DNA of 64,000 nucleotides from Pseudomonas sp. LS44 (GCF_024730785.1 NZ_CP102830.1:3634001-3698000); one strand, 5' to 3'. Shown: positions 30,397-39,094, counted from the first letter of the stretch. Notes: generated from the letters alone by a model not told the origin. Numbers and translations are program-made.

Positions 30397-30948
30397 CTAC
30401 ACCAACATGGCTTTTTCCACTTCTTTGCGCGTGTTCTTGCCGACCAGTTGTTCGGCCAGGGTCAGGGCGAACTCCAGGGCGCTGGCGGGACCTTGGGCGG
30501 TGATGCAGTTGCCGTCGATGACCACCGGCTGGTCGACGTAGGTGCAGCCGGACAGCTTGTCGCTGGCCGCCGGGTAGCAGGTCATCCGGCGCTGGCGCAG
30601 CACACCGAACGGTTGCAGGGCGAACGCCGGCGCGGCGCAGATTGCGGCGAACAATTTGCCGGCCTTGGCCTGTTGCTGCACCCGCTCGGCCAGCGGTGCG
30701 TGTTCGCCAAGGCGTTGTGCGCCGGGCATGCCGCCGGGCAGGACGATCAGGTCAAAGTCCTGGGCCAGCACATCGACCAGCATCGTGTCAGCAGTCAGGC
30801 GCGTACCGAGCGCGCAGGTGACCATGCGCCGCTCTTCGATGCTCGCCAACACCACTTCCACGCCGGCGCGCCGCAGGACGTCGAGCACGGTAATGGTCTC
30901 CAGGTCTTGCGAACCGTCAGCGACGGCGATCAGGGCACGGCTGGTCAT
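30397..30948 (-). CDS. yajL: DJ-1/PfpI family protein YajL-like
   Basis: A 183-aa DJ-1 superfamily protein. The nucleophile-elbow Cys is in FAAICAAPA (about residue 105), with the acidic partner Glu in ADGSQDLETIT and motif VLPGGMPGAQRL. E. coli YajL shares these segments and acts in protection from oxidative stress and as a chaperone/deglycase (the enzymatic role is debated). ATG 30948 has AAGGA upstream; the longer frame to 30999 lacks support. Convergent with the MFS gene across the REP pair, and divergent from the purine permease. Confidence 0.88.
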   Translation of the reverse strand: MTSRALIAVADGSQDLETITVLDVLRRAGVEVVLASIEERRMVTCALGTRLTADTMLVDVLAQDFDLIVLPGGMPGAQRLGEHAPLAERVQQQAKAGKLFAAICAAPAFALQPFGVLRQRRMTCYPAASDKLSGCTYVDQPVVIDGNCITAQGPASALEFALTLAEQLVGKNTRKEVEKAMLV

Positions 30949-31032
30949 AGAGGGGTCCTTGTCTGGGCTGGCGCACGAGGCGCGTAATCGATGGCTCACA
31001 GTCTGAGCCTTGCTGACCGATGCGCCAACAAA

Positions 31033-31061
31033 TTCACCGTCTGCAGGCCAGCTGGTATGAT
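31033..31061 (+). promoter_or_regulatory. candidate sigma-70 promoter of the purine permease
   Basis: TTCACC and TATGAT are separated by 17 bp. The putative start would fall near 31068, about 285 bp before the permease ATG. A mobile palindromic element lies in between, in the leader. Confidence 0.4.
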
Positions 31062-31084
31062 GCGCGCCCTTTGCCGACGGGCAT

Positions 31085-31288
31085 TGGCAGACCGTTGAAA
31101 AATTACCTACGTTGCCGATACGGCGTTAAAAACAGCCTCAAAATGCTCATTTACAACACGTAAACTGCGCTTTTTCGGCCGTTTGACTCGCTACGCTCGC
31201 CCTGCGGGCCAGCCTTTGGCTGTTACTCTGCTTCGCTGCGTTGCGCCTTGTCTCGGCTGCCTCGCCTACATTTTTCAACGACCTGCCA
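31085..31288. mobile_element. MITE-like palindromic element, copy 2 (inverted, longer)
   Basis: A 204-bp element with terminal arms TGGCAGACCGTTGAAAAAT and ATTTTTCAACGACCTGCCA (two mismatches). The interior matches copy 1 in reverse (CTCATTTACAACACGTAAAC, then GCCTTGTCTCGGCTGCCTCG), with about 58 extra bp around 31184-31245. It occupies the leader of the purine permease gene. Confidence 0.75.
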
Positions 31289-31353
31289 GCACAACGCCAT
31301 GATGGCGCTGTGCTTAGCTTTTGCCTGCCACTCTCGAAGCCGCGGAGCTCGCC

Positions 31354-32649
31354 ATGCTGGACAGATTGTTCCAACTCCAAGCCCATAACACTACGGTGCG
31401 AACCGAGATCCTTGCCGGGATCACGACGTTCCTGACCATGGCTTACATTCTTTTCGTCAACCCGGCGATTCTCGGCGAAACCGGCATGGACAAGGGCGCG
31501 GTGTTCGTCGCTACCTGCCTGGCCGCGGCCATCGGCTCGGCGATCATGGGCTTGATCGCCAACTACCCGATCGCCCTCGCCCCCGGCATGGGTCTCAACG
31601 CTTTCTTCACCTACACCGTGGTGCTGCACATGGGCCACACCTGGCAGGTGGCGCTCGGTGCGGTGTTTCTCTCGGCATGCATGTTCTTCCTGATCTCGAT
31701 CTTCCGCATCCGCGAGTGGATCATCAACAGCATCCCGCTGGCGCTGCGCTCGGCCATCGCCGCCGGCATCGGCCTGTTCCTCGCCCTGATCGCGCTGAAG
31801 GAAGCCGGCATCGTGGTCACCAACCAAGCGACGCTGGTGGGCATGGGCGACCTGGCCAAACCGGCGCCGCTCCTCGCGATTCTCGGCTTCTTCGTGATCA
31901 TCGCCCTGGAGGCCCGCCGGGTGACCGGTGCGGTGATGATCGGCATTTTGCTGACCACCTTCGCTGCCATCGGCCTGGGCATCACCCAGTTCGGTGGGGT
32001 GATGTCGATGCCGCCGTCGCTGGCGCCGACCTTCCTGCAGCTGGATATCAAGGGCGCGCTGGACATCGGTCTGTTCAGCGTGATCTTCGCCTTCCTGTTC
32101 GTCGACCTGTTCGACAACTCCGGCACCCTGATCGGCGTCGCCAAACGCGCCGGGCTGATGGGCAAGGACGGCCACATGCCGAAGATGGGCCGCGCGTTGA
32201 TTGCCGACTCCACCGCGGCGATGGCCGGTTCGCTGCTCGGCACCTCGACCACCACCAGCTATATCGAATCGGCCGCCGGGGTTTCCGCTGGCGGACGCAC
32301 CGGGCTGACCGCCGTAGTGGTCGCGTTCCTGTTCCTCCTGGCGCTGTTCTTCGCCCCGCTGGCCGGCAACGTGCCGGCCTTCGCCACCGCGCCGGCGCTG
32401 TTCTTCGTCGCCGTGCTGATGGCGTCGGGCCTGGCCGAAATCAACTGGGACGACATCACCGAAGCCGCGCCGGTGGTGGTCACCGCGCTGGCCATGCCGC
32501 TGACCTTCTCGATCGCCAACGGTATCGCCTTCGGCTTCATCACCTGGACCGCCTGCAAGCTGCTGTCCGGGCGCTACCGCGAGCTGAATTCGGCGTTGGT
32601 GATCCTCTCGGTGCTGTTTGTCATCAAACTGGGCTGGTTCAACGCTTAA
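31354..32649 (+). CDS. NCS2 purine permease (AzgA/PbuG type)
   Basis: A 431-aa inner-membrane symporter for hypoxanthine/guanine/adenine-type purines. Signatures of the AzgA-like branch: TEILAGITTFLTMAYILFVN (about 21-40), ALAPGMGLNAFFTYTVV, and LFVDLFDNSGTLIGVAKRAG in the core. Twelve or more helices. ATG 31354 is preferred over an upstream in-frame codon at 31321. It precedes trmA as in P. aeruginosa (PA4719-PA4720). Both flanks of this gene carry palindromic elements (31085-31288 and 32686-32802). The exact purine cannot be read from sequence. Confidence 0.9.
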   Translation: MLDRLFQLQAHNTTVRTEILAGITTFLTMAYILFVNPAILGETGMDKGAVFVATCLAAAIGSAIMGLIANYPIALAPGMGLNAFFTYTVVLHMGHTWQVALGAVFLSACMFFLISIFRIREWIINSIPLALRSAIAAGIGLFLALIALKEAGIVVTNQATLVGMGDLAKPAPLLAILGFFVIIALEARRVTGAVMIGILLTTFAAIGLGITQFGGVMSMPPSLAPTFLQLDIKGALDIGLFSVIFAFLFVDLFDNSGTLIGVAKRAGLMGKDGHMPKMGRALIADSTAAMAGSLLGTSTTTSYIESAAGVSAGGRTGLTAVVVAFLFLLALFFAPLAGNVPAFATAPALFFVAVLMASGLAEINWDDITEAAPVVVTALAMPLTFSIANGIAFGFITWTACKLLSGRYRELNSALVILSVLFVIKLGWFNA

Positions 32650-32685
32650 GTGAAGGGGGCTGCTGCGCGTCGGCCATACTGCGTT

Positions 32686-32802
32686 GCCAGGTCAATCCGG
32701 AAAGCCGCTTGCGGCTAACGTCCGTAGGGCGGCCCCGAAGGGGCGAGCGAAGCGAGTCATGCTCATTTACAGTCGTAAACTCCGCTTCCGAATTGACCTG
32801 GC
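32686..32802. repeat. palindromic element related to the MITE-like family
   Basis: Imperfect arms GCCAGGTCAATCCGG and CCGAATTGACCTGGC. The inside contains TGCTCATTTACAGTCGTAAAC, and the sequence after it GCGCCTTGTCTGACC, both similar to parts of the elements at 28720 and 31085. It lies between the purine permease and trmA. Confidence 0.6.
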
Positions 32803-32896
32803 GCCTTGTCTGACCTAGCTCGCGAGCCCCGATAGTTTCGAGTTATTCCTAGATAAAAAGCGTCCCGGCCAAGCCGGACCTTTGAAGAGTTTCCCC

Positions 32897-33982
32897 ATGA
32901 GCAGTCCGCGTTTCGATCCCTCTCAATACGACAGCCTACTGGCCGACAAGGCCGCCCGCCTGCGCGAGCTGCTGGCGCCGTTCGCCGCCCCCGAGCCGCA
33001 GGTTTTCGACTCGCCGCGCGAGCATTACCGCCTGCGCGCCGAGTTCCGCCTGTGGCGCGAAGGCGAGGCGCGGCACTACGCGATGTTCGAGCAGGGCGAC
33101 AAGCGCACGCCGATCCTGCTCGACGACTTCCCCATCGCCAGCCAGCGCATCAATGAATTGATGCCGCGCCTGAAGGCGGCCTGGGCCGATCCGGCGCTGG
33201 GCTTCAAGCTGTTCCAGGTGGAATTTCTCACCACCCTGGCCGGCGATGCGCTGATCACCCTGTGCTATCACCGCCCGCTGGATGCCGCCTGGCAAGCCGC
33301 CGCCGAGAACGCCGCCGCCGAACTGGGGGTCAGCCTGGTCGGCCGTTCGCGCGGCAAGCGCATCGTCATCGGCCGCGATTACGTCAGCGAAGAACTCGCC
33401 GTCGCCGGTCGCACCTTCCGCTACCGCCAGCCGGAAGGTGCGTTCACCCAGCCCAACGGCGTGGTCTGCGCGAAGATGCTCAACTGGGCCTACGACGCCC
33501 TCGGCGAGCGCGACGACGACCTGCTCGAACTGTACTGCGGCAACGGCAACTTCACCCTGCCGCTGGCCACGCGAGTGCGCAAGGTGCTGGCCACCGAGAT
33601 CAGCAAAACCTCGGTGAATGCCGCGCTGGCCAACCTGGCCGACAACCGCGTCGACAACGTGACGCTGGTGCGCCTGTCCGCCGAGGAACTGACCGAGGCG
33701 CTCAACGAAGTGCGCCCGTTCCGCCGCCTGGCGGGCATCGATCTGAAGAGTTATGAGTTCGGCAGCGTGTTCGTCGATCCGCCGCGCGCCGGCATGGACC
33801 CGGATACCTGTGAGCTGGCCCGGCGCTTCGAGCGCATCCTGTACATCTCCTGCAACCCGGAGACGCTGGCGGCGAACATCGCCCAGCTGCACGACACGCA
33901 CAAGATCGAGCGCTGCGCGCTGTTCGACCAATTCCCCTACACCCATCACATGGAAGCCGGGGTGTTGCTGGTCCGGCGTTAA
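32897..33982 (+). CDS. trmA: tRNA (uracil-5-)-methyltransferase TrmA
   Basis: A 361-aa enzyme forming m5U54 in the T-loop of tRNAs. SAM motif [14 protein letters not shown] (about 214-227), catalytic motif DPPRAGMD, nucleophile Cys in [12 protein letters not shown] (about 319-330), and the general-base segment [10 protein letters not shown] near the end. This is the short TrmA form without the Fe-S TRAM region of RlmD. A TTG is in frame at 32882, but the ATG at 32897 with GAAGAG upstream is the better start. Confidence 0.95.
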   Translation: MSSPRFDPSQYDSLLADKAARLRELLAPFAAPEPQVFDSPREHYRLRAEFRLWREGEARHYAMFEQGDKRTPILLDDFPIASQRINELMPRLKAAWADPALGFKLFQVEFLTTLAGDALITLCYHRPLDAAWQAAAENAAAELGVSLVGRSRGKRIVIGRDYVSEELAVAGRTFRYRQPEGAFTQPNGVVCAKMLNWAYDALGERDDDLLELYCGNGNFTLPLATRVRKVLATEISKTSVNAALANLADNRVDNVTLVRLSAEELTEALNEVRPFRRLAGIDLKSYEFGSVFVDPPRAGMDPDTCELARRFERILYISCNPETLAANIAQLHDTHKIERCALFDQFPYTHHMEAGVLLVRR

Positions 33983-34001
33983 CCGCGCCGGCACAGCCTC
34001 C

Positions 34002-34039
34002 GTAGCCCGGATGCAATCCGGGAGCCTGCAAACTCCCGG
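34002..34039. repeat. REP sequence, GTAGCCCGG type (single copy)
   Basis: GTAGCCCGGATGCAATCCGG followed by an imperfect inverted CTCCCGG segment. It lies between trmA and the bdlA-like gene and belongs to the family at 30293 and 50014. Confidence 0.7.
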
Positions 34040-34050
34040 TTAAACCACGC

Positions 34051-34073
34051 AAGCCCGGCCACGCGCCGGGCTT
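34051..34073. terminator. possible bidirectional terminator trmA / bdlA-like
   Basis: A perfect stem AAGCCCGGC/GCCGGGCTT with a 5-nt loop at the convergent ends of the two genes. T runs are missing on both sides, so efficiency is doubtful. Confidence 0.4.
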
Positions 34074-34076
34074 GGC

Positions 34077-35393
34077 TCAATCCTCGAAGGCCACGGTGAA
34101 CTGCTCGATGGCATCCACCACGCGCTGGGCTTCTTCGCGGATTTCCTGCATGACTTCACCGGCCTTGTTGACCAGATGCACGCCCTGCTCGGCTTTCAGT
34201 TTGCCGCCGTCCATACCGCTCACCGCCTGCTGGGCCAGCTCATGGTTGAGGCGCACCACTTCGTTGATTTCCACGGTCGCCTGACTGGTGCGCGCCGCGA
34301 GGTTGCGCACCTCGTCGGCCACCACCGCAAAACCACGACCCTGCTCACCGGCGCGCGCCGCTTCGATCGCGGCGTTCAAGGCCAACAAGTTGGTTTGCTC
34401 GGCAATCCCGCGGATCACCTGGACGATGCTGCTGATCCGTTCCGACTGTTCGCGCAACGCGCCGATCTGCCCGCCCACCTGGCTTAATTCGTCGGCAATG
34501 CCGCGCACTACTTGCACGGCTTCATCGACCGTACCGGCGCCCTTGATCGCGCTCTGATCGGTTTCCCGAGCGATATCAAAGGCCAGGGTTGCCGCCGCCG
34601 CTTCCGCCTCGCGGCGCTCGACCTGACTGGTAATGTCGCTGGCGAACTTGACCACCCCATAGAGCTTGCCAGCCGTGTCGAATAACGGGTTGTAGGTGGC
34701 CCGCAGCCACACATCCTTACCGGAGCGGGCGACGCGCCTGAAGCGGTCAGCGATGTATTCACCCTGATTCAAGCGCTGCCAGAAACGCTTGTACGTCTCG
34801 CTGCTCGCCTCGCGCGGATCGCAGAACAGGCTGTGGTGCTTGCCGACCACGTCTTCCAGGCGATAGCCCATGGTCTGCAGGAAGTTGTCGTTAGCTGTGA
34901 TGACCTTGCCGGTCAGGTCGAATTCGATCACTGCCATCGAGCGGTTGATCGCGTTCAGCATACTTTCGTGCTGCTGATCGTCATGCACCTGCTTGGTGAT
35001 CTCGGTGGCCAGTTTGAGCACTTTGACGACCTTGCCGTGCGTATCGCGCACCGGCATATAGCTGGCTTCCAACCAGACCGGACGCTGCCCTTTGGCCACC
35101 CGCATAAAGCGATCGCTAAAGCTTTCGCCGGCTTCCAGGCGCCTCCAGAACTGCACATAGGCGGGGCTGGCCGCCAATTCCCGCGTGCAGAACAGCCGAT
35201 GGTGCTGGCCGCGCAACTCGCTGAGCTGGTAACCCATGGTGGCCTGGAACGGCCCGTTGGCATCGAGAATTTCCCCCTGCGGGGTGAATTCGATCAGCGC
35301 GACGGTTTTTTTGATCGTGGCCAACATTTGCTGGCAGGACGCGAGATCAAGCTGACACTGCAGCAGTTCACTACGCAGATGGGATCCGAACAT
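34077..35393 (-). CDS. BdlA-like chemoreceptor (PAS-PAS-MCP, soluble)
   Basis: A 438-aa cytosolic methyl-accepting protein without membrane segments. PAS 1 (about 20-125) and PAS 2 (about 143-247) are similar to each other ([16 protein letters not shown] and [16 protein letters not shown]). The signalling hairpin (about 315-385) has the highly conserved [32 protein letters not shown] core, shown here by its [20 protein letters not shown] part. The architecture and size are those of P. aeruginosa BdlA, a sensor for biofilm dispersion that works with c-di-GMP enzymes. Whether this is the BdlA orthologue or a paralogue cannot be settled by eye. Start at 35393 rather than 35405 because TGAGG precedes it. 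Confidence 0.85.
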   Translation of the reverse strand: MFGSHLRSELLQCQLDLASCQQMLATIKKTVALIEFTPQGEILDANGPFQATMGYQLSELRGQHHRLFCTRELAASPAYVQFWRRLEAGESFSDRFMRVAKGQRPVWLEASYMPVRDTHGKVVKVLKLATEITKQVHDDQQHESMLNAINRSMAVIEFDLTGKVITANDNFLQTMGYRLEDVVGKHHSLFCDPREASSETYKRFWQRLNQGEYIADRFRRVARSGKDVWLRATYNPLFDTAGKLYGVVKFASDITSQVERREAEAAAATLAFDIARETDQSAIKGAGTVDEAVQVVRGIADELSQVGGQIGALREQSERISSIVQVIRGIAEQTNLLALNAAIEAARAGEQGRGFAVVADEVRNLAARTSQATVEINEVVRLNHELAQQAVSGMDGGKLKAEQGVHLVNKAGEVMQEIREEAQRVVDAIEQFTVAFED

Positions 35394-35503
35394 GGTTAGC
35401 CTCAATGCGCTCGGGTAGCGCGAAGGTGGAAATTCAGAGGATTTGCTTCCGTACCTTCAGCGCATCGGCACCAAAATAGATTTCATGAATCGTTACCCAT
35501 GAA

Positions 35504-35794
35504 TTGTCCGACAATCTTCATCTGGCCGACGAATGGCTGCCTGTAAGCCCCATGGCACTAAGCGAGGACGATGTAAGCGCTGAACTTAGCGATGCCCTGA
35601 TGCGGGCTTTCGACGAGCTGGATATAGCGGCCGCCGACCTGATCGATGGGCATGCAGTCATCCACATCGAGCAGCGGATGACCACCTCCAAACGCCTGCC
35701 GGGCCCGGCGCGACCCACCGTCCGGGACGCCCCACGCCGAAGGGGAACATCTGGAAACAGCGACGCGCTTGGGCTCCTGCAGCGCTGCGCCTAA
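35504..35794 (+). CDS. hypothetical protein, 96 aa
   Basis: This open frame lies in the gap between the divergent bdlA-like gene and the DUF411 gene. It starts with TTG (35504), or with ATG at 35552 (MALSEDDVSAELSDALMRAF...). The first half is acidic and helical; the second half is basic and Pro/Arg-rich, less protein-like. It ends 29 bp before the DUF411 start. I do not recognise it, and coding status is uncertain. Confidence 0.35.
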   Translation: MSDNLHLADEWLPVSPMALSEDDVSAELSDALMRAFDELDIAAADLIDGHAVIHIEQRMTTSKRLPGPARPTVRDAPRRRGTSGNSDALGLLQRCA

Positions 35795-35823
35795 GCTGAG
35801 CGATATTTTTCAGGAGTTCTGCC

Positions 35824-36264
35824 ATGCGTCGCATTCTGCTGCTTTCCACCCTCCTCGCCGGTCTGGCCCAGGCCAGCGAACCGCTCAATATCGACGTGCA
35901 TCGCGACGCCAACTGCGGCTGCTGCAAGGCCTGGATCAGCCACCTACAAGCCAATGGCTTCACGGTTCGCGACCATGTCGAAACCGACATGCACGCGGTC
36001 AAGACCCGCCTCGGCGTGCCGCACGGCCTGGGCTCCTGTCACACCGGAGTGATCGACGGCAAGTTCGTTGAAGGGCATGTGCCGGCCGCCGACATTCTCA
36101 AGCTGCGCCAACGCCCCGACCTGCTCGGCGCCGCCGTGCCAGGCATGCCGATGGGCTCGCCGGGGATGGAAATGGACGGCATGCAGGACAGCTATCAAGT
36201 CATCGGCGTTAGCCGCGAGGGCCAGCAACAGGTACTCGCCGACTACCCCGGTACCGCTAAATAG
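35824..36264 (+). CDS. DUF411 periplasmic metal (copper)-binding protein
   Basis: A 146-aa exported protein with a short signal peptide (LLLSTLLAGLAQA, cleavage near residue 18) and the thioredoxin-like DUF411 core: HRDANCGCCKAWISHL (CxCC, residues about 31-34), then GLGSCHTGVIDGKFVEGHVPA. The C-terminus is Met-rich (PGMPMGSPGMEMDGMQ), which suits Cu(I) binding. Family members accompany copper-resistance genes; none is adjacent here. The start has AGGAGT upstream. Confidence 0.88.
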   Translation: MRRILLLSTLLAGLAQASEPLNIDVHRDANCGCCKAWISHLQANGFTVRDHVETDMHAVKTRLGVPHGLGSCHTGVIDGKFVEGHVPAADILKLRQRPDLLGAAVPGMPMGSPGMEMDGMQDSYQVIGVSREGQQQVLADYPGTAK

Positions 36265-36364
36265 CAGCGACCTCGACTAGCCGACCGCCCGCAACTAGAC
36301 AGCCGGACTGGCGCCAAACGCGCCCAGCTACAACACTCAAGTGCCGACTAGCGAGGACACCGAT

Positions 36365-37246
36365 ATGCTTTGGAAAAAAGCCCGACGCAGCGACAACGTG
36401 GTAGATGCCCGCGACAGCGGCGGCGGTAGCGGTGGCATGCGCATGGGCGGCAAAGGCCTGAGTCTCGGCGCGGTCGCCGTGGTGGTGGTGATTGGTTTGC
36501 TCAGCGGCCAGGACCCGATGCAGATCCTCGGCAACCTGGCCGGGCAGATGGGCCAGACCAGCAGCGTCAGCCCGCCACAAGGCAAAGCCCCGACGACGAA
36601 CGACGAACAAGCGCAGTTCGTCAGCGCCGTGCTCGGCGATACCGAAGACACCTGGCGGGCGATTTTCCAGCAGGGCGGCAAGCAGTATCAGGACCCGAAA
36701 CTGATCCTGTTTCGCGGCGGAGTGAATTCCGCCTGCGGCTTCGCTTCCTCGGCCACCGGCCCGTTCTATTGCCCCGGCGACCGCCAGGTGTATCTCGACC
36801 TGGATTTCTTCCACGAAATGTCCCAACGCTTTGCCGCCGCCGGGGATTTCGCCCAGGCCTATGTGATCGCCCACGAGGTCGGCCACCACGTGCAAACCCT
36901 GCTCGGCATCAGCAACCGGATCAACTCGGCGCGCCAGCAAGGCGAGCGCATGGAAGGCGACAACGGCTTGCTGGTGCGCCAGGAATTGCAGGCCGACTGC
37001 CTGGCCGGCGTGTGGGCGTTCCATGCCCAGCAACGCCTCAACTGGCTGGAACCCGGCGACGTCGAAGAAGCCCTGAACGCCGCCAACGCCATCGGCGACG
37101 ACCGCCTGCAACAGCAGAGTCGCGGCCGCGTGGTGCCTGATTCGTTCACCCATGGATCCTCGGAGCAGCGCGTGCGCTGGTTCAAGACCGGCTTCGCCGA
37201 TGGGCAGATCGGCAAGTGCGACACCTTCAAGTCGGCGCGCCTCTGA
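36365..37246 (+). CDS. ypfJ: YpfJ-type neutral zinc metallopeptidase
   Basis: A 293-aa membrane-anchored protein. The N-terminus is cytosolic and Gly-rich, followed by a TM helix (about 32-48, LSLGAVAVVVVIGLLSG) and a large domain with the zinc motif HEVGHH (about 169-174) and a downstream Glu in QELQADCLAGVWA. Four Cys could form disulfides. Despite the metallopeptidase signature, the substrate is unknown. The start codon at 36365 gives the usual MLWKKARRSDNV N-terminus. The stop abuts the ATG of the next gene (0 bp gap), so the two are coupled. Confidence 0.88.
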   Translation: MLWKKARRSDNVVDARDSGGGSGGMRMGGKGLSLGAVAVVVVIGLLSGQDPMQILGNLAGQMGQTSSVSPPQGKAPTTNDEQAQFVSAVLGDTEDTWRAIFQQGGKQYQDPKLILFRGGVNSACGFASSATGPFYCPGDRQVYLDLDFFHEMSQRFAAAGDFAQAYVIAHEVGHHVQTLLGISNRINSARQQGERMEGDNGLLVRQELQADCLAGVWAFHAQQRLNWLEPGDVEEALNAANAIGDDRLQQQSRGRVVPDSFTHGSSEQRVRWFKTGFADGQIGKCDTFKSARL

Positions 37247-37735
37247 ATGACCGGCGCGCCGCGCGTGTCCGGCTTCATCTGGCGTCTCGCGCTGCTACTG
37301 GCGGTGCTCAACCTCGCCGCGTGCAGCAGCTTGTCGCGTGATCCGCTGCGCATAGACCTGGCCGGCGTGGAGCCCTTGCCCGGCCAAGGTATGGAGATGC
37401 GCATGCTGGTCAAACTGCGGGTGCAGAACCCCAATGACGACGCGATCCGCTACAACGGCGTGGCGCTGGATCTGGAAATCAACGGCCAACCGCTGGCCAG
37501 CGGGGTCAGCGACGCCAGCGGCGAGGTGCCACGTTTTGGCGAGGCGGTGATCGGCGTGCCGGTGAGCATTTCCGCGTTCTCCGCGGTTCGCCAGGCCTGG
37601 GGCCTGAGCGGCGGACCGCTGCGCAACGGCCTACCCTATGTGATCAGCGGCAAGCTCAACGGCGGGCTGTTCGGTACCCGGCGCTTCAATGATGCCGGCA
37701 CCTTGAACCTGCCCGCGCCACTGGCGGCTCCCTAA
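37247..37735 (+). CDS. LEA14-like (LEA type 2) lipoprotein
   Basis: A 162-aa lipoprotein precursor: hydrophobic signal (IWRLALLLAVLNLAAC) with lipobox LAAC at about residue 26, then a LEA_2/WHy beta-sandwich (LRVQNPNDDAIRYNGVALDLEINGQPLASG). LEA14-type proteins are linked to desiccation stress in plants; bacterial lipoprotein versions have no fixed role. The residue after Cys is Ser, so outer-membrane sorting is expected. It starts directly at the ypfJ stop. Confidence 0.85.
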   Translation: MTGAPRVSGFIWRLALLLAVLNLAACSSLSRDPLRIDLAGVEPLPGQGMEMRMLVKLRVQNPNDDAIRYNGVALDLEINGQPLASGVSDASGEVPRFGEAVIGVPVSISAFSAVRQAWGLSGGPLRNGLPYVISGKLNGGLFGTRRFNDAGTLNLPAPLAAP

Positions 37736-37827
37736 CCACCGCCTCGGACGACGGTCGGCGGGCACCCGTGAATCCCCCGTCAGACCTGCCGTTGTGCAGG
37801 CCTGGCCCCAGCCACCCGGAGATCATC

Positions 37828-38436
37828 ATGAAGCTCTATTACAGCCCTGGCGCCTGCTCGTTATCCCCGCACATCGTCCTCAACGAACTGGATCTGCCGT
37901 ACAACCTGGAAAAGGTCGACCTCAAGGCGCACACCACCGCCAGCGGCGTCGACTTCACCACCATCAATCCGAAAGGCTACGTGCCCGCCCTGCAACTGGA
38001 TGGCGGCGAAGTGCTCACCGAGGGGCCGGCCATCGTCCAGTATCTGGCCGACCAGAAGCCCGCCGCCGGCCTGTTGCCTGCCGCCGGCACGCTGCAGCGG
38101 GCACGCGCGCAGGAATGGCTGCACTTCATCGGCACCGAACTGCACAAGGGCTTTTCGCCGCTGTTCAATCCGACCACCCCGGAAGAAGTCAAAGCCAGCG
38201 CCAAGGCCGCTATCGGCAAGCGTCTGGGCTTTATCGACAAGGCCCTCGCCGGCCGCGACTACCTGATGGGCGAGCAATTCAGCGTGGCCGACGCCTACCT
38301 GTTCACCATCGTCAATTGGACCTTCCCGATGGGTATCGACCTCGCGCCCTACCCGACCGTGCAGACCTTCCACAAGCGGGTCGGCGCACGTCCCGCCGTG
38401 CAGCGGGCGATGCAGGCCGAAGGGCTGATCAAGTAG
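37828..38436 (+). CDS. gstA: beta-class glutathione S-transferase
   Basis: A 202-aa cytosolic enzyme conjugating glutathione to electrophiles. The N-terminal thioredoxin fold begins MKLYYSPGACSLSPHI with the beta-class catalytic Cys10. The cis-Pro site is YVPALQLDGGEVLTEGPAIV, and the C-terminal helical domain contains FSVADAYLFT. The frame is open from 37768, but CGGAG before ATG 37828 and the family N-terminus fix the start. It may form a unit with the upstream genes (92-bp gap). Confidence 0.93.
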   Translation: MKLYYSPGACSLSPHIVLNELDLPYNLEKVDLKAHTTASGVDFTTINPKGYVPALQLDGGEVLTEGPAIVQYLADQKPAAGLLPAAGTLQRARAQEWLHFIGTELHKGFSPLFNPTTPEEVKASAKAAIGKRLGFIDKALAGRDYLMGEQFSVADAYLFTIVNWTFPMGIDLAPYPTVQTFHKRVGARPAVQRAMQAEGLIK

Positions 38437-38456
38437 CCAGGCCGCCGGCAAGCGCA

Positions 38457-38491
38457 GGCCGCGGTAAAACCCTATAGAATCCGCGGCCTTT
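38457..38491. repeat. 9-bp-arm inverted repeat around a TATAGAAT box
   Basis: AGGCCGCGG and CCGCGGCCT enclose 16-17 nt containing TATAGAAT, a plausible -10 region for yjdM. It lies 21 bp after gstA and 25 bp before yjdM. It may be an operator, or a terminator for gstA with a large loop. Confidence 0.45.
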
Positions 38492-38515
38492 CATTTCTGC
38501 CTGATCGAGGTTTAC

Positions 38516-38857
38516 GTGAGCACCCTGCCAGCCTGCCCAAAATGCCAATCCGAATACACCTATGAAGACGGCGGGCAGTTGATCTGCCCGGAATGCGCGC
38601 ACGAATGGTCGGCCGATGGCGTGGAAGTGGCAGCCGAAGGCGATAAGGTGATCAAGGATTCGGTCGGCAATGTGCTGGCGGACGGCGATACCATCACCGT
38701 GATCAAGGACCTCAAGGTCAAAGGCTCGTCGCTGGTGGTCAAGGTCGGCACCAAGGTGAAGAACATCCGCCTGGTGGATGGCGACCACGACATCGATTGC
38801 AAGATCGACGGCATCGGCGCGATGAAGCTGAAATCCGAGTTCGTCCGCAAGGTCTGA
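38516..38857 (+). CDS. yjdM: YjdM/PhnA zinc-ribbon protein
   Basis: A 113-aa protein starting with GTG. N-terminal zinc ribbon [21 protein letters not shown] (Cys8, Cys11, Cys25, Cys28), then the PhnA domain ([21 protein letters not shown]...). Despite the old name PhnA, E. coli YjdM is not the phosphonoacetate hydrolase, and the role is unknown. GAGG before the GTG supports the start, and the N-terminal STLPACPKC is family-typical. A strong terminator follows. Confidence 0.93.
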   Translation: MSTLPACPKCQSEYTYEDGGQLICPECAHEWSADGVEVAAEGDKVIKDSVGNVLADGDTITVIKDLKVKGSSLVVKVGTKVKNIRLVDGDHDIDCKIDGIGAMKLKSEFVRKV

Positions 38858-38888
38858 GTAGCGCCTGAGGCGCTTATCCGCGATACCC

Positions 38889-38915
38889 AAGCCCGGCAGT
38901 TGTCCGGGCTTTTTT
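38889..38915 (+). terminator. terminator of yjdM
   Basis: Stem AGCCCGG/CCGGGCT, 7-nt loop, followed by a T run. Confidence 0.88.
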
Positions 38916-39094
38916 ATGCCCGCATGGCGGCATTGGCCGGTTTCGCCCGCTGCACGCGTCTGTCGCCAAACACCTCGCTCACTCGGTAAGTCACTCCTTC
39001 CGCGACTATGGTTGAAGGTCAGTCGGCGCACGTGCGCCGAGATCCGCCGGGCCTGCCGTACGGCACAGTTGTCACCGCACGCACTGGAGGAGCC

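Noticed and set aside
35658..36002. Minus-strand frame covering the DUF411 gene start.
   Set aside because: It opposes a clear signal peptide plus CxCC gene and has no family similarity that I can see.
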